Source of the DNA: Streptomyces spirodelae
GTDB lineage: Bacteria > Actinomycetota > Actinomycetes > Streptomycetales > Streptomycetaceae
Reading direction: 5' to 3'
Assembly (NCBI RefSeq): GCF_017676385.1
Contig: NZ_JAFFZN010000003.1
Location: 124,001 to 188,000 of the forward strand
Length of the DNA: 64,000 nt
Position numbers and translations under genes: made by a program
The notes under the pieces: model-generated
Databases searched by the model: none
What the model saw: only the letters and a program-made list of their open reading frames with translations
What the model was told of the DNA's origin: nothing
In this document: positions 25,901 through 35,881 of the stretch, in pieces
How positions within the stretch are numbered: position 1 is the first letter of the stretch
Layout: each line of letters begins with the position of its first letter

Positions 25901-26545
25901 GTGACTGCGGAGACTTCTCAGACGCTCGACCGAGGGCTGCGAGTCCTCAAATTACTGGCCGACACCGATCACGGCCTCACCGTCACCGAGCTGTCCAACA
26001 AGCTCGGTGTCAACCGCACCGTGGTCTACCGGCTGCTGGCCACCCTGGAGCAGCACGCCCTCGTCCGCCGTGACCTGGGCGGCCGCGCCCGGGTCGGGCT
26101 CGGCGTGCTGCGCCTGGGCCGGCAGGTCCACCCCCTGGTGCGGGAGGCCGCACTGCCCGGGCTGCGCTCCCTGGCCGAGGACGTGGGCGCCACCGCGCAC
26201 CTCACCCTCGTCGACGGCACCGAGGCGCTGGCCGTCGCGGTGGTCGAGCCGAGCTGGACCGACTACCACGTCGCCTACCGTACGGGCTTCCGGCACCCCC
26301 TCGACCGGGGGGCCGCGGGCCGGGCGATACTCGCCGGGCGCGAGCCCGACAGCGAGCGCGGCGCCGGTTTCGTCCTCACCCACGGCGAACTGGAGGCGGG
26401 CGCCAGCGGTGCCGCGGCACCGGTGCTCGGGGTGAGCGGGATCGAGGGCAGCGTGGGCGTGGTGATGCTCTCCGAGACGGTGCCCGAACAGGTCGGCCAC
26501 CGGGTGGTGCGCGCGGCCAACGAAGTGGCCGACGCGCTGCGCTGA
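25901..26545 (+). CDS. IclR-family transcriptional regulator
   Basis: 214 residues from a GTG behind GAGGGAGGGGGG; an upstream in-frame ATG at 25703 would add a Pro/Ala-rich tail not seen in the family. N-terminal winged helix with 'LTVTELSNKLGVNRTVVYRL'. The effector domain follows but is shorter than the usual ~170 residues: 'GAAGRAILAGREPDSERGAGFVLTHGELEAGASGAAAPVLG'. Upstream of tyrosine/4-hydroxyphenylpyruvate genes by ~2 kb, but the target is unknown. Confidence 0.85.
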   Translation: MTAETSQTLDRGLRVLKLLADTDHGLTVTELSNKLGVNRTVVYRLLATLEQHALVRRDLGGRARVGLGVLRLGRQVHPLVREAALPGLRSLAEDVGATAHLTLVDGTEALAVAVVEPSWTDYHVAYRTGFRHPLDRGAAGRAILAGREPDSERGAGFVLTHGELEAGASGAAAPVLGVSGIEGSVGVVMLSETVPEQVGHRVVRAANEVADALR

Positions 26546-26552
26546 CCGGCCG

Positions 26553-26589
26553 GCACACCCCGCCCCCGGCGACCGGGGGCGGGGTGTGC
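26553..26589 (+). terminator. Perfect 17-bp hairpin behind the IclR gene
   Basis: GCACACCCCGCCCCCGG and its reverse complement enclose a 3-base loop, 7 bases behind the IclR stop. A very stable Rho-independent-type structure that separates the IclR and S16 protease transcripts. Confidence 0.85.
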
Positions 26590-26624
26590 GCACGGCCCGG
26601 CCCGCCGGTCGATAGATTGCGGGG

Positions 26625-27413
26625 GTGACCGACGACCCGCGCCGCACCCGCCGCCGTACGCTCGCGCTCTGCGCGCTTCCCGTCGTCGCGCTGTTCGCGG
26701 TGGCACTGCTCGTCCCGCTGCCGTTCTCGCTCGCCCAGCCGGGCGAGACGGCGAACGTCCTCGGCCGCAGCGACGGCAAGCCCGTGATCGAGGTGAAGGG
26801 CGCCCGGACGCAGGACGAGGACAAGGGACGGCTGCTGTCCGTCACCATCGCGGCGACCCGGCCCGAGGCCGACGTAAGGCTGGCCGACGTGGCGCGCGCC
26901 TGGTTCCGCGAGGACCGGGCCGTGATGCCCCGCGAGGCCGTCTACCCCGGCGACGGCGACGCCGAGGAGCGCATCTCCGAGGAGATGGAGGAGTCCCAGC
27001 ACAAGGCCGTCACAGCCGCCCTGCGCCAGTTGCACCTGTCGCCGAAGGACGTCCACGTCAAGCTGCGGCTGGGCGACGTCGGCGGTCCCAGCGCCGGCCT
27101 GTTCTTCGCGCTCGGCATCATCGACAAGCTGGACGGGGACGGTGCAGGCCACGGCCTCACCGGCGGCCACACCGTCGCGGGAACCGGCACGATCACCCCG
27201 GGCGGCAAGGTGGGCGCGGTCGGCGGCGTACCGCTCAAGACGCAGGCGGCCCGCCGCGACGGCGCCACCTACTTCCTCGTCCCGAAGACCCAGTGCGCCG
27301 AGGCCGAGGCCCAGCGCCCCTCGGGACTCCGGCTGGTCCCGGTCGGCTCCCTGAAGGGCGCGCTGGACGCGCTGGAGGAGATCCGCACGGACGGCAAGGT
27401 GCCCAACTGCTGA
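26625..27413 (+). CDS. Membrane-anchored S16 (Lon-like) serine protease
   Basis: 262 residues. One N-terminal helix (~15–38) anchors it. Residues ~125–255 form an S16 domain with Ser156 in 'GGPSAG' and Lys205 in 'GGVPLK', 49 residues apart, matching the Lon Ser/Lys dyad. It resembles the YlbL family but I see no PDZ domain between anchor and protease, which makes it a shortened form. The start GTG lies only ~10 bases after a 'gatagatt' stretch, so the message may be nearly leaderless. Substrate unknown. Confidence 0.75.
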   Translation: MTDDPRRTRRRTLALCALPVVALFAVALLVPLPFSLAQPGETANVLGRSDGKPVIEVKGARTQDEDKGRLLSVTIAATRPEADVRLADVARAWFREDRAVMPREAVYPGDGDAEERISEEMEESQHKAVTAALRQLHLSPKDVHVKLRLGDVGGPSAGLFFALGIIDKLDGDGAGHGLTGGHTVAGTGTITPGGKVGAVGGVPLKTQAARRDGATYFLVPKTQCAEAEAQRPSGLRLVPVGSLKGALDALEEIRTDGKVPNC

Positions 27414-27415
27414 GT

Positions 27416-27494
27416 GCGCCCCGAAGGGGCGCGGGGAACTGCGCGCGCAACCACAGCATTCCTGCACCCTGCGTCCCTCGGACAGGGGCACCCT
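27416..27494 (+). repeat. Dispersed hairpin repeat, copy 2
   Basis: GCGCCCC-gaa-GGGGCGC (27416–27432), then GGGGAACTGCGCG and a tail 'ctcggacaggggcaccct'. Block order equals copy 1 at 8930. It stands between the converging S16 protease and Lrp genes and would serve both as terminator. Confidence 0.85.
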
Positions 27495-27519
27495 CCTGAT
27501 CAGACCCAGGAGAGGGCTC

Positions 27520-28005
27520 TCATGACCGGTCGCCCCCACCATCGGCCGCGGCTTGCCGCACCAGCGGAACGATGCGCAGCGGCACCGGGTTCTCCATGAC
27601 GATCGCCGTGGAGGCGCGGACGATCCCCTCGATGCCGACGACCCGGTCGATCACCCGCTGGAGATCCGCGTTCGAGCGGGCGACCAGCCGGCCGAGCATG
27701 TCGCCGCTGCCTGTCGTCGTGTGCAGCTCCAGCACCTCGGGCACCGTCGCCAGATGCGCCCGCACCTCGGCGCCCTGGCCCTGTCTGATCTCCAGCATCG
27801 CGAACGCGGTCACCGGATAGCCCAGCGCCGCCGGATCGACCTGCGGCCCGAAGCCGCGGATCACGCCACCGGAGGTGAGCCGGTCCAGCCGCGCCTGTGC
27901 CGTCCCCCGGGCGACACCGAGCCGCCGCGACAGCTCCAGCACCCCGATCCGGGGCTCTTCGGCGAGCAGCTCCAGCAGCCGCCCGTCCAGCCGGTCAATG
28001 CCCAT
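27520..28005 (-). CDS. Lrp/AsnC-family regulator, divergent to hppD
   Basis: 161 residues, ATG with GAGAGG 6 bases upstream. N-terminal helix-turn-helix 'VLELSRRLGVARGTAQARLDRL' and C-terminal RAM ligand domain ('TTGSGDMLGRLVARSNADLQRV'). Lrp/AsnC proteins sense amino acids. Transcribed away from the 4-hydroxyphenylpyruvate dioxygenase gene across a 150-bp gap with repeat elements, so it most likely controls that gene and itself in answer to an aromatic amino acid. Confidence 0.9.
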   Translation of the reverse strand: MGIDRLDGRLLELLAEEPRIGVLELSRRLGVARGTAQARLDRLTSGGVIRGFGPQVDPAALGYPVTAFAMLEIRQGQGAEVRAHLATVPEVLELHTTTGSGDMLGRLVARSNADLQRVIDRVVGIEGIVRASTAIVMENPVPLRIVPLVRQAAADGGGDRS

Positions 28006-28045
28006 GACATGCCTCTCGACGAGTGCCGGGGCGAGTCCGGCGGAC

Positions 28046-29304
<1,259 letters not shown>

Positions 29305-29459
29305 GAGGGCGCCGCCCTTGGCTGATGCCGCTTCCCTTGGCCGATGCCGCCGCCATTGGCCGAGAGCTCAGCCCTCTGGCCCCCTCCCGAGGGAGGGGGC
29401 ACCAAGGGAGGGGGCCGAGGAGGGTTCCCCGGGAGGGGTGGGGGTGTCAGGGTGAGGGG

Positions 29460-30827
29460 ATGCACGAGCTCATCAGGCGGCTGCAAAAGGGGTTGCCCTC
29501 CGACGCAGTGGTGACCGACCCCGACATCCTCCGCTCGTACACCAACGACATGGCCGGCTTCTGTCCCGCAGGGACCCCCGCCGCCGTCGTCCTGCCCCAC
29601 GCGGTCGAGCAGGTGCAACACACCATGCGCACGGCACACGCCCTCCGCGTCCCGGTCGTCCCGCAGGGCGCCCGCACGGGCCTGTCCGGCGCGGCCAACG
29701 CGACGGACGGCTGCATCCTGCTCTCCCTCACCCGCATGGACCGCATTCTGGAGATCAACCCGGTCGACCGGATCGCGGTCGTGGAGCCGGGCGTCATCAA
29801 CGCCCGGCTCTCCCACGCGGTGGCCGAGCACGGGCTGAGCTATCCGCCGGACCCCTCCAGCTGGGAGATGTGCACGATCGGCGGCAACATCGGCACCGGC
29901 TCGGGCGGTCTGTGCTGTGTGAAGTACGGCGTCACCGCCGAGTACGTGCTCGGCCTCGACGTCGTACTGGCCGACGGACGGCTGCTGTCCACCGGCCGCC
30001 GTACGGCGAAGGGCGTCGCTGGCTACGACCTCACCCGGCTGATCGTCGGCTCGGAGGGCAGCCTGGGCATCGTCGTCCGGGCCACCCTCGCGCTGCGGGC
30101 GCAGCCGCCGCAACAGCTCGCGCTGGCCGCCGAGTTCCCCTCGGCGGCCGCGGCCTGCGACGCGGTGTGCCGGATCATGGAGGCGGGCCATACGCCCGCG
30201 CTGCTGGAGCTGATGGACCGCACCACGCTCCGCGCCGTCAACGAGCTGACGAAGATGGGCCTGCCCGAGACCACGGAGGCGCTGCTGCTCGCGGCCTTCG
30301 ACACCCCGGACCCCGCGCCGCAGCTGCGAGCGGTGGGGGACCTGTGCGCGGCCGCGGGGGCGAGCGAGGTGGTGCCCGCCGAGGACGCCGCCGAGTCCGA
30401 ACTGCTGCTGCAGGGGCGGCGGGCTGCGCTGACCGCGCTCGACGCGGTCAAGGGCACCTCGATGATCGACGACGTGTGCGTACCGCGCAGTCGGCTGGCC
30501 GACATGCTGGAGGGCACGGCCGGGATCGCCGCGCGGTACGGGCTGACGATCGGCGTCTGCGCCCACGCCGGTGACGGCAACACGCACCCGACCGTCTGCT
30601 TCGACGCCGCCGACGAGGACGAGACCCGCCGCGCCCGTGAGTCGTTCGACGCCATCATGGAGCTGGGCCTTCAGCTGGGCGGGACGATCACCGGCGAGCA
30701 CGGTGTCGGTCTGCTGAAGAAGGACTGGCTCGCGCGGGAACTGGGCGACGTCGGCCTCGAACTCCACCGCGCCGTCAAGGCGGCCTTCGACCCGAGGGGC
30801 ATCCTCAACCCCGGAAAGCTCTTCTGA
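29460..30827 (+). CDS. FAD-linked oxidase (glycolate oxidase GlcD-like)
   Basis: 455 residues, ATG after GGTGAGGGG. N-terminal FAD_binding_4 domain with 'VVPQGARTGLSGAANA' and 'TIGGNIGTGSGGLCCVKYG'. The C-terminal FAD-oxidase domain ends 'TGEHGVGLLKKDWL...FDPRGILNPGKLF', typical of GlcD/D-lactate dehydrogenase-type flavoenzymes. It oxidises an alpha-hydroxy acid; the substrate cannot be fixed, and no GlcE/GlcF iron–sulfur partner is adjacent. It lies 155 bp behind hppD on the same strand. Confidence 0.9.
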   Translation: MHELIRRLQKGLPSDAVVTDPDILRSYTNDMAGFCPAGTPAAVVLPHAVEQVQHTMRTAHALRVPVVPQGARTGLSGAANATDGCILLSLTRMDRILEINPVDRIAVVEPGVINARLSHAVAEHGLSYPPDPSSWEMCTIGGNIGTGSGGLCCVKYGVTAEYVLGLDVVLADGRLLSTGRRTAKGVAGYDLTRLIVGSEGSLGIVVRATLALRAQPPQQLALAAEFPSAAAACDAVCRIMEAGHTPALLELMDRTTLRAVNELTKMGLPETTEALLLAAFDTPDPAPQLRAVGDLCAAAGASEVVPAEDAAESELLLQGRRAALTALDAVKGTSMIDDVCVPRSRLADMLEGTAGIAARYGLTIGVCAHAGDGNTHPTVCFDAADEDETRRARESFDAIMELGLQLGGTITGEHGVGLLKKDWLARELGDVGLELHRAVKAAFDPRGILNPGKLF

Positions 30828-30854
30828 GGGCCGGCCGGCGGCGGGCCGGCCCTC
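30826..30854 (+). terminator. 11-bp hairpin overlapping the FAD-oxidase stop
   Basis: GAGGGCCGGCC and GGCCGGCCCTC around 7 bases. It begins inside the stop codon (30825–30827), and the converging small secreted gene ends at 30904. Confidence 0.75.
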
Positions 30855-30903
30855 GGTGCGGGTGGCCGGAGCGCGAGCAGGACGCCCGCGACCACCCCGC
30901 GGC

Positions 30904-31158
30904 TCACCTCATCAGGTCGAGGTACCACTGACCGTTCTCGTCGCTCCAGCACGCGTAGCCCGCGTACTGGTGCAGGCCGTCGGTGAACACCTTGCCCCAG
31001 TCGTGGCAGTGCTGGAGGCTGTTGACCTTGTAGGTCATGTCCGGCACACCGTCCCCCGGCGTTCCCGGTCCGTCGGCCAGGGCTGAGCCCGCGGTCATCC
31101 CGGAGAAGGCGGCGACACCGGCGACGACCAGGGCGAGCTTCGTGAACTTCTTGCGCAT
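30904..31158 (-). CDS. Small secreted protein
   Basis: 84 residues from an ATG behind AAGAGGAGAG. Signal peptide 'KLALVVAGVAAFSGMTAGSALA'. The mature ~55 residues have two Cys ('LQHCHDWGKVFTDGL', 'YAGYACWSDENGQWYLDL') that could form one disulfide. No family recognised; the type is common among Streptomyces small secreted proteins. Transcribed in the same direction as ssgG, 65 bp downstream of it. Confidence 0.75.
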   Translation of the reverse strand: MRKKFTKLALVVAGVAAFSGMTAGSALADGPGTPGDGVPDMTYKVNSLQHCHDWGKVFTDGLHQYAGYACWSDENGQWYLDLMR

Positions 31159-31223
31159 CTCTCTCCTCTTGCGTGTTGCTGAGGGCCATACGTCACGTTC
31201 GATGGCGGGCCCGGCGGAAAAGT

Positions 31224-31643
31224 TCACGGCGCGGGGAAATCCAGCAGTTCGCTCAACTGCTCGTCCATGCCCAGCGCCTCCGGCTCGCTGCCCTCCGGTA
31301 CTCGCTCCAGCGTCCGCTCCAGCCAGGCCGCCACCACGTGCGAGGGCGTCTCCAGCAGCGCGTCGCCGTTGGGCGAGCTGAGCGCCAGGCACACCACGTT
31401 GCGCCCCGCCACGCACGTCGGCCACACCCGCACATCGCCGTCCCCGCACGGCTGCGAGACCCCCTCCACCAGCAGTTCGCGCGCGAACGTCCAGTGCACG
31501 GGGGTCTCGGAGTAGATGTGGAAGGTCATGTGGACTGCGTACGGATCGTCGGTGCGGTAGCTCAGCCGTGCCGGTACGGCCACGCTGCGCTCCGGTGCGA
31601 GGACGAGCCTCATCTCCACTTCGCGTTCGATGACGGTGTCCAT
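31224..31643 (-). CDS. ssgG: SsgA-like protein (SALP), SsgG type
   Basis: 139 residues. The SALP pattern is visible: 'MTFHIYSETPVHWTFARELLVEG' then 'GDGDVRVWP' and 'VVCLALSSPNGDALLETPSHVVAAWLERTL'. SALPs exist only in sporulating actinomycetes and control septum placement and spore-wall steps. Placement close to hppD is the context I remember for SsgG of Streptomyces coelicolor (SCO2924), where SsgG helps localise septation sites; the orthology is inferred from that order. Confidence 0.85.
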   Translation of the reverse strand: MDTVIEREVEMRLVLAPERSVAVPARLSYRTDDPYAVHMTFHIYSETPVHWTFARELLVEGVSQPCGDGDVRVWPTCVAGRNVVCLALSSPNGDALLETPSHVVAAWLERTLERVPEGSEPEALGMDEQLSELLDFPAP

Positions 31644-32087
31644 AGGTGCGCCCTTCCTGTTCCCCTGTTCCCCGGTGCGGACCGCCGGAAGAGGCCCGCA
31701 CAGGGGAAGAGGCCGCCGGGCGCGGTTTCTTACACGGGTTCGCGGAGTTTTTCGCCGGGCGTTCCCGGAACGTCCCCTCCGGGACGCCGCTTCCGGGACG
31801 CCGCCCGCCGCCGGCGCGGGTTGCGAGGACGGCGAGAGCGGCTCATGGGCACGGGTTTTCCGCCTGGTCGGGTGACGGGCCGCGGGGCGGCCCGGGGTCG
31901 CTCGAAGGCGGCTTACCCGCCGTCTGCTTCCTCCCCACGCGGTCTTCTTCGTTACTGTCCTCCTTACCGTCCTCCTCGGCCAGACGGAGGACAGGTGGTC
32001 GATCCCGCCGCACCACGAGCGGCGGGCCGCGTGGCCGCGCAGCCGTGGCCTGGTCAAGAGCGTCGTGTGTGAGGGGAGTTGGGGGTT
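31644..32087. other. 444-bp intergenic region between divergent ssgG and RDD genes
   Basis: No gene convincing on either strand. A 14-bp tandem repeat with TCCGGGACGCCGC occurs at 31778 and 31792, with a related 'tcccggaacgtcccc' just before, giving local hairpin potential. Must contain the ssgG promoter (left) and that of the RDD gene (right). Confidence 0.55.
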
Positions 32088-33965
32088 GTGGGACCCTCCG
32101 GTACTCATGGTGAGGTGCCCCGTGCTGGGTACTATCCGGATCCGTCCATCCCCGGATACATCCGCTACTGGAACGGTTCGTCCTGGGTACCGGGCACCAG
32201 CCGCCCGGAGCCACGGGAGGGTGAACCGATGCCGGCGCCGCCGCCCGTGGCGTCCTCGCCCGCCACTGCTCCGGCGCCTCCCGCCACCGCCGACCAGGAG
32301 GGCCCCGCGGGGCCGCCCAGCCCCCGGCGCTCGTCCTCGGACGAGACCGGTCCGGTCTTCCTCGACGAGGACGGCGAAGGGGACGGGGAGACACCGCGTG
32401 CACCGGGCCCGAGGCAGCCGTCGCCGGGACCGGAGCCCGCCGCGCCCCAGGGCGCATTCGGACCACCGGCGGCCGACCCGCGCGGCAGTTGGGGCAACGA
32501 GGGCCGCGCCACGGGCCGTACGGGGCGGGAAGCAGGACCGCCCGCCGCGGCGAGCGCCCCCGAGGCCGCACCCGAGTCCCCGGGCCGGGGCGGGCGCGAA
32601 CAGACGGTGGGACTGCGCCGTTCCGAGGTGCTCCGCAGCGGCGACCGGGCCCCGACGGCAGGCGTCCCCGCGCAGTCCTCTGCCGGCCCGGACAGCGCCT
32701 CCGAGCGGTCGGGCGGCACGCCGGAGCGCCCCGGCGCCGCCGCGGAACCGGGCAGACCAGCCGCACCCTCCGCCTCGGCTCCCGCTGCCCGGGTGCCGGG
32801 CCAGGCGCCCGCGGCCCGCCAGGCCCCGGCCCCGGCCCCGGCCCCTGCCGCCGGAGGGGCGGGCGAGCGGCCCCAGCAGGGCGGCGCGGGCACCGTTCCG
32901 GCCCAGGGGCAGCCCTCCGAGGCCGGCGGCTCCTCCCCGGGCGCTCCCTCGGCGTCCCCGGGGCCGGGCCGGACCCAGTCGGCTCAGTCAGCGCAGCCCG
33001 CACAGGCGGCCCAGCCCGCCCAGGCAGCCGCTCCCGGCGCCCTGGAGGGAACCCCGGGGGCTGGTCAGCCGGTGCCCGGCGGCCAGGAGCCGTCCGCCCC
33101 CGCGAGGCCCAGCGGCCCGGCCCGGACAGCGGTCGACGCAGGCCCGTCGCCCGCCGGGCAGGACCAGCCCACCGCCGTGCCGGGGCAGCAGGCCCTGCCG
33201 GGTCGGCAGAGCCGGCCCGGTCAGCAGGGGCCGCCCGCGGCAGCGGGACCGGCTGCCGGGACCGTGCCCGGACAGAGCCCGGCAGCGTCAGGGCAGCAGG
33301 GCACCCCGCAACCTGGGGCTCCCCAGGGGTCGGCCGTCCCCTCCTGGTCTCAGCCTGCCGGGCTCCCGGCGCAGCCGCCGTCCGGCGGCCCTGACGCGGT
33401 CACCCCGTGGCGGCCGCCGGCTGACGACCCGTTCGCTCGGGCAGCGCGCCAGGAGGCCCGGCCGGGTGCGCTGGGCAAGCGGCTGGGCGCCCGGCTCGTC
33501 GACCTCGTCCTCACCCTGGGAGTGGGCGCGGCGGTCGCGTTCCCGTTCGTCGGCCGGACGGTGGACCACATCAACGCCAAGATCGACGCGGTCGAGCAGG
33601 CGGGCGTGACCCAGCGGGTGTGGCTGATCGACGGCACCACCGGCCTCTATCTGGCCGTGGTCGTGGGCGCTCTGCTGGTGTTCGGGCTGCTCTACGAGGT
33701 GCTGCCGACGGCCCGTTGGGGCCGCACGCTCGGCAAGAAGCTGTTCGGGCTCTCGGTGGTGAACATCGAGGGGTACGGGAAGCCCGCCTTCGGAAAGTCC
33801 CTGCTGCGCTGGCTGGTGCACGGCGTGCTGGGGCTGGTGGTGGTCGGGCTGGTCAACGTCGCGTGGTGTCTGTTCGACCGCCCCTGGCGGCAGTGCTGGC
33901 ACGACAAGGTGGCCGGTACGTTCGTCGCCAAGGGCAGCGCGGGGGACGGCGAACTCAGGCTGTGA
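32088..33965 (+). CDS. RDD-family membrane protein with DUF2510 head and long Pro/Ala/Gly/Gln linker
   Basis: About 625 residues from a GTG at 32088, with GGGGAG 9 bases upstream (TTG at 32079 is too close to it). Residues ~10–40 are a DUF2510 motif ('GYYPDPSIPGYIRYWNGSSW'). Residues ~45–460 are disordered Pro/Ala/Gly/Gln-rich. The C-terminal ~165 residues are the RDD domain with four membrane spans: 'LGKRLGARLVDLVLTLGVG', 'GRTLGKKLFGLSVVN'. RDD proteins are suspected transporters. A second RDD gene follows after 63 bp. Confidence 0.85.
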   Translation: MGPSGTHGEVPRAGYYPDPSIPGYIRYWNGSSWVPGTSRPEPREGEPMPAPPPVASSPATAPAPPATADQEGPAGPPSPRRSSSDETGPVFLDEDGEGDGETPRAPGPRQPSPGPEPAAPQGAFGPPAADPRGSWGNEGRATGRTGREAGPPAAASAPEAAPESPGRGGREQTVGLRRSEVLRSGDRAPTAGVPAQSSAGPDSASERSGGTPERPGAAAEPGRPAAPSASAPAARVPGQAPAARQAPAPAPAPAAGGAGERPQQGGAGTVPAQGQPSEAGGSSPGAPSASPGPGRTQSAQSAQPAQAAQPAQAAAPGALEGTPGAGQPVPGGQEPSAPARPSGPARTAVDAGPSPAGQDQPTAVPGQQALPGRQSRPGQQGPPAAAGPAAGTVPGQSPAASGQQGTPQPGAPQGSAVPSWSQPAGLPAQPPSGGPDAVTPWRPPADDPFARAARQEARPGALGKRLGARLVDLVLTLGVGAAVAFPFVGRTVDHINAKIDAVEQAGVTQRVWLIDGTTGLYLAVVVGALLVFGLLYEVLPTARWGRTLGKKLFGLSVVNIEGYGKPAFGKSLLRWLVHGVLGLVVVGLVNVAWCLFDRPWRQCWHDKVAGTFVAKGSAGDGELRL

Positions 33966-34028
33966 GGCCCTCCCCCGAACGGCCCCGCCCCGGATGCGGC
34001 CGGGGCGCGGGGCCTGTGCACTCGGGCC

Positions 34029-34730
34029 ATGAGCACGGAGCAGCCGGAGAACGACCCGTTCCGCAAGCCGGGGGAGCAGCGGGAGCCCGGTCCTGAGCAG
34101 CCCGGTCAACAGCCCGGGGCGGAGTCCCCGCCTCCGGGCGGGCCGGGAATGCCGTACGGCAATCCGCCGCCTCCCTCCGGCGGCGGCTCTGCAGGCGGCC
34201 CTGCAGGCGGTCCGGGCGAGGGATACGGCGGCGGCTACGGGAGTCCGTACGACAACCCCTACGGCGGTCCCACGGGCGCTGCCGACCCCCTGGCGGGGAT
34301 GGCGCCGCTGGCCTCGCGTGGCAAGCGGCTGCTGGCGCGGATCATCGACGCGCTGCTGATCGCGATTCCGATCGGCATCATCGCGGGGGTGGTCGAGGGG
34401 GGCTATTCGACCGACACCGGGATCAGCTACTGGCCTCAGCTCAGCTACACGCTCGTCTACTTCCTCTACGAGGGCCTGATGCTGACGAACTCGGGGCAGA
34501 CGGTCGGCAAGAAGCTGATGCGGATCAGGGTGGCCATGCTGCAGAACGGCGCGGTGCCTGCGGGCGCGCCCGGCTGGCTGCGGGTCGCCGTCTACCAGTT
34601 CCCGCCGCTGGTGCCGTGTGTGGGCTCGCTGTTCTGGCTGGTGAACGTGCTCTTCTGTACCTGGGACAAGCCGTATCAGCAGTGTTTGCACGACAAGGCG
34701 GCCCGCACGGTGGTGGTCGCGGCGGAGTGA
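34029..34730 (+). CDS. RDD-family membrane protein
   Basis: 233 residues. The N-terminal ~90 residues are Pro/Gly/Glu/Gln-rich. The RDD domain follows: 'SRGKRLLARIIDALLIAIPIGI', 'NSGQTVGKKLMRIRV', and near the end 'QCLHDKAARTVVV'. It shares order and signature with the upstream gene but lacks the DUF2510 head; the two are tandem paralogues probably transcribed together. Exact function unknown. Confidence 0.87.
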   Translation: MSTEQPENDPFRKPGEQREPGPEQPGQQPGAESPPPGGPGMPYGNPPPPSGGGSAGGPAGGPGEGYGGGYGSPYDNPYGGPTGAADPLAGMAPLASRGKRLLARIIDALLIAIPIGIIAGVVEGGYSTDTGISYWPQLSYTLVYFLYEGLMLTNSGQTVGKKLMRIRVAMLQNGAVPAGAPGWLRVAVYQFPPLVPCVGSLFWLVNVLFCTWDKPYQQCLHDKAARTVVVAAE

Positions 34731-34839
34731 GCCCCTGCCCTCGGTGTGCGGACAGGGGAATTCTTCCGCCCGCTGCCGGAACGCAGCCGTGGACGGGTGT
34801 GCCGTTCGGGCCGTTGTGCGGCCGGTCGCGCCGCTCCGG

Positions 34840-35175
34840 TCAGCGCCGGGCTCCCAGGCCCGCTGTCGCCGCGGGAGCCGAGGCCGTCGAGGCCGGGTGC
34901 TGGGTCCGGTGCCGGGCCGGTACGGGTTCGGGCCGGGCGGGCGCGGCCGGAGCGCCGACGGCGGCGTCCACGGGGTCAACGGCTCTGCGCCGCACGGCGG
35001 TCGGCCTGGCGGAGGGTGCGGTCAGTGCCACCAGCAGGCCAAGCGCGAGGGCCACGAACGCGATCACGGCGATCCAGACGCCTGAACGTGTCTCGGAGAG
35101 CAGCAGCATGGCGAGCGTGGAGCACATGACGGTGGCCGAGCCGTAGGCGAGTTGGGCGGGGTTCGGACGCGGCAT
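34840..35175 (-). CDS. Small membrane protein with two helices
   Basis: 111 residues from an ATG at 35175 with GAGGAC upstream. Two hydrophobic stretches ('AYGSATVMCSTLAMLLL' and 'GVWIAVIAFVALALGLLVAL') are followed by an Ala/Pro/Arg-rich cytosolic tail. No family recognised. Converges on the RDD gene. Confidence 0.65.
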   Translation of the reverse strand: MPRPNPAQLAYGSATVMCSTLAMLLLSETRSGVWIAVIAFVALALGLLVALTAPSARPTAVRRRAVDPVDAAVGAPAAPARPEPVPARHRTQHPASTASAPAATAGLGARR

Positions 35176-35881
35176 GGCGGATCCGTCCTCGGGGGTATGG
35201 GCACGGTCTGAACGTGTGAACGAGTCGTTCTGCGCTACGCGTTGCCTCGGTACAAACGGGGCGCCATCGAACGACTCTACGGTCCGGCATGCCCTGGCGG
35301 AAAGTGCGGCAAGCGTGAGGTGACCCACGCCTTAGTTGCACGGGGGGCGCACTGACGCACAGGGCCCGGGCCGTCCCAACTGGCGGACAGGAGCGGGGTC
35401 TTGCGCGAGTCGCGTGGGACTCGTGTCCGGCGCCGGGGGCAACGGTGGCTCACCGCCGCGGCGCGCGCTCCGTACCGATGTTCGCACCCGCTATCTGATG
35501 GGGAGTTGGGGATTCCGCTTCCGTGGCCGGGCGTGCTGACTCCGCTTGTTGTCAGCGGTTGGCCCAATGACGGCAGAGAAAGTAGTGGCCGCTTCAACGA
35601 CCGCAGATAAATCACCCAAAACCGGAGAAACCCGGCGATAGAACGGCGCCATTACGGACGGTGAAGGCGGTGTGAAGATCCACAAATGAGTGGTCGGGCA
35701 CAGGTGGTCGACGGCCATGCAACCTAGGTATGAATTTGTTTGCATCGTTGCAGGTCAAAACATGATCATCCGTTACCCCCTGGCGATCGGCGCTCGATCG
35801 CGTTTAGATGCACGGTGGGGCTGCCTCGAGGTGGCCCCGTATCGACCGACCCGAACGAGTCTCACGGGGGAGATGGTGATC
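35176..35881. other. 706-bp region without a clear gene
   Basis: The longest gene-free stretch in the window. No frame here looks coding on either strand by codon bias. It is locally A/T-rich at 35590–35770. TGCAAC (35718–35723) and GTTGCA (35747–35752) form an inverted pair. It separates a leftward membrane-protein gene from the rightward unknown gene and is likely to contain more than one promoter; a small RNA cannot be excluded. Confidence 0.5.

Noticed and set aside
23765..26545. Anti-phage defence island around the SF2 helicase
   Set aside because: No nuclease, methylase, or other defence partner is near; neighbours are a lipoprotein and an IclR regulator.
35491..35745. Minus-strand open frame of 84 codons in the long gene-free region
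   Set aside because: Codon use is not Streptomyces-like, with no ribosome site or family resemblance.
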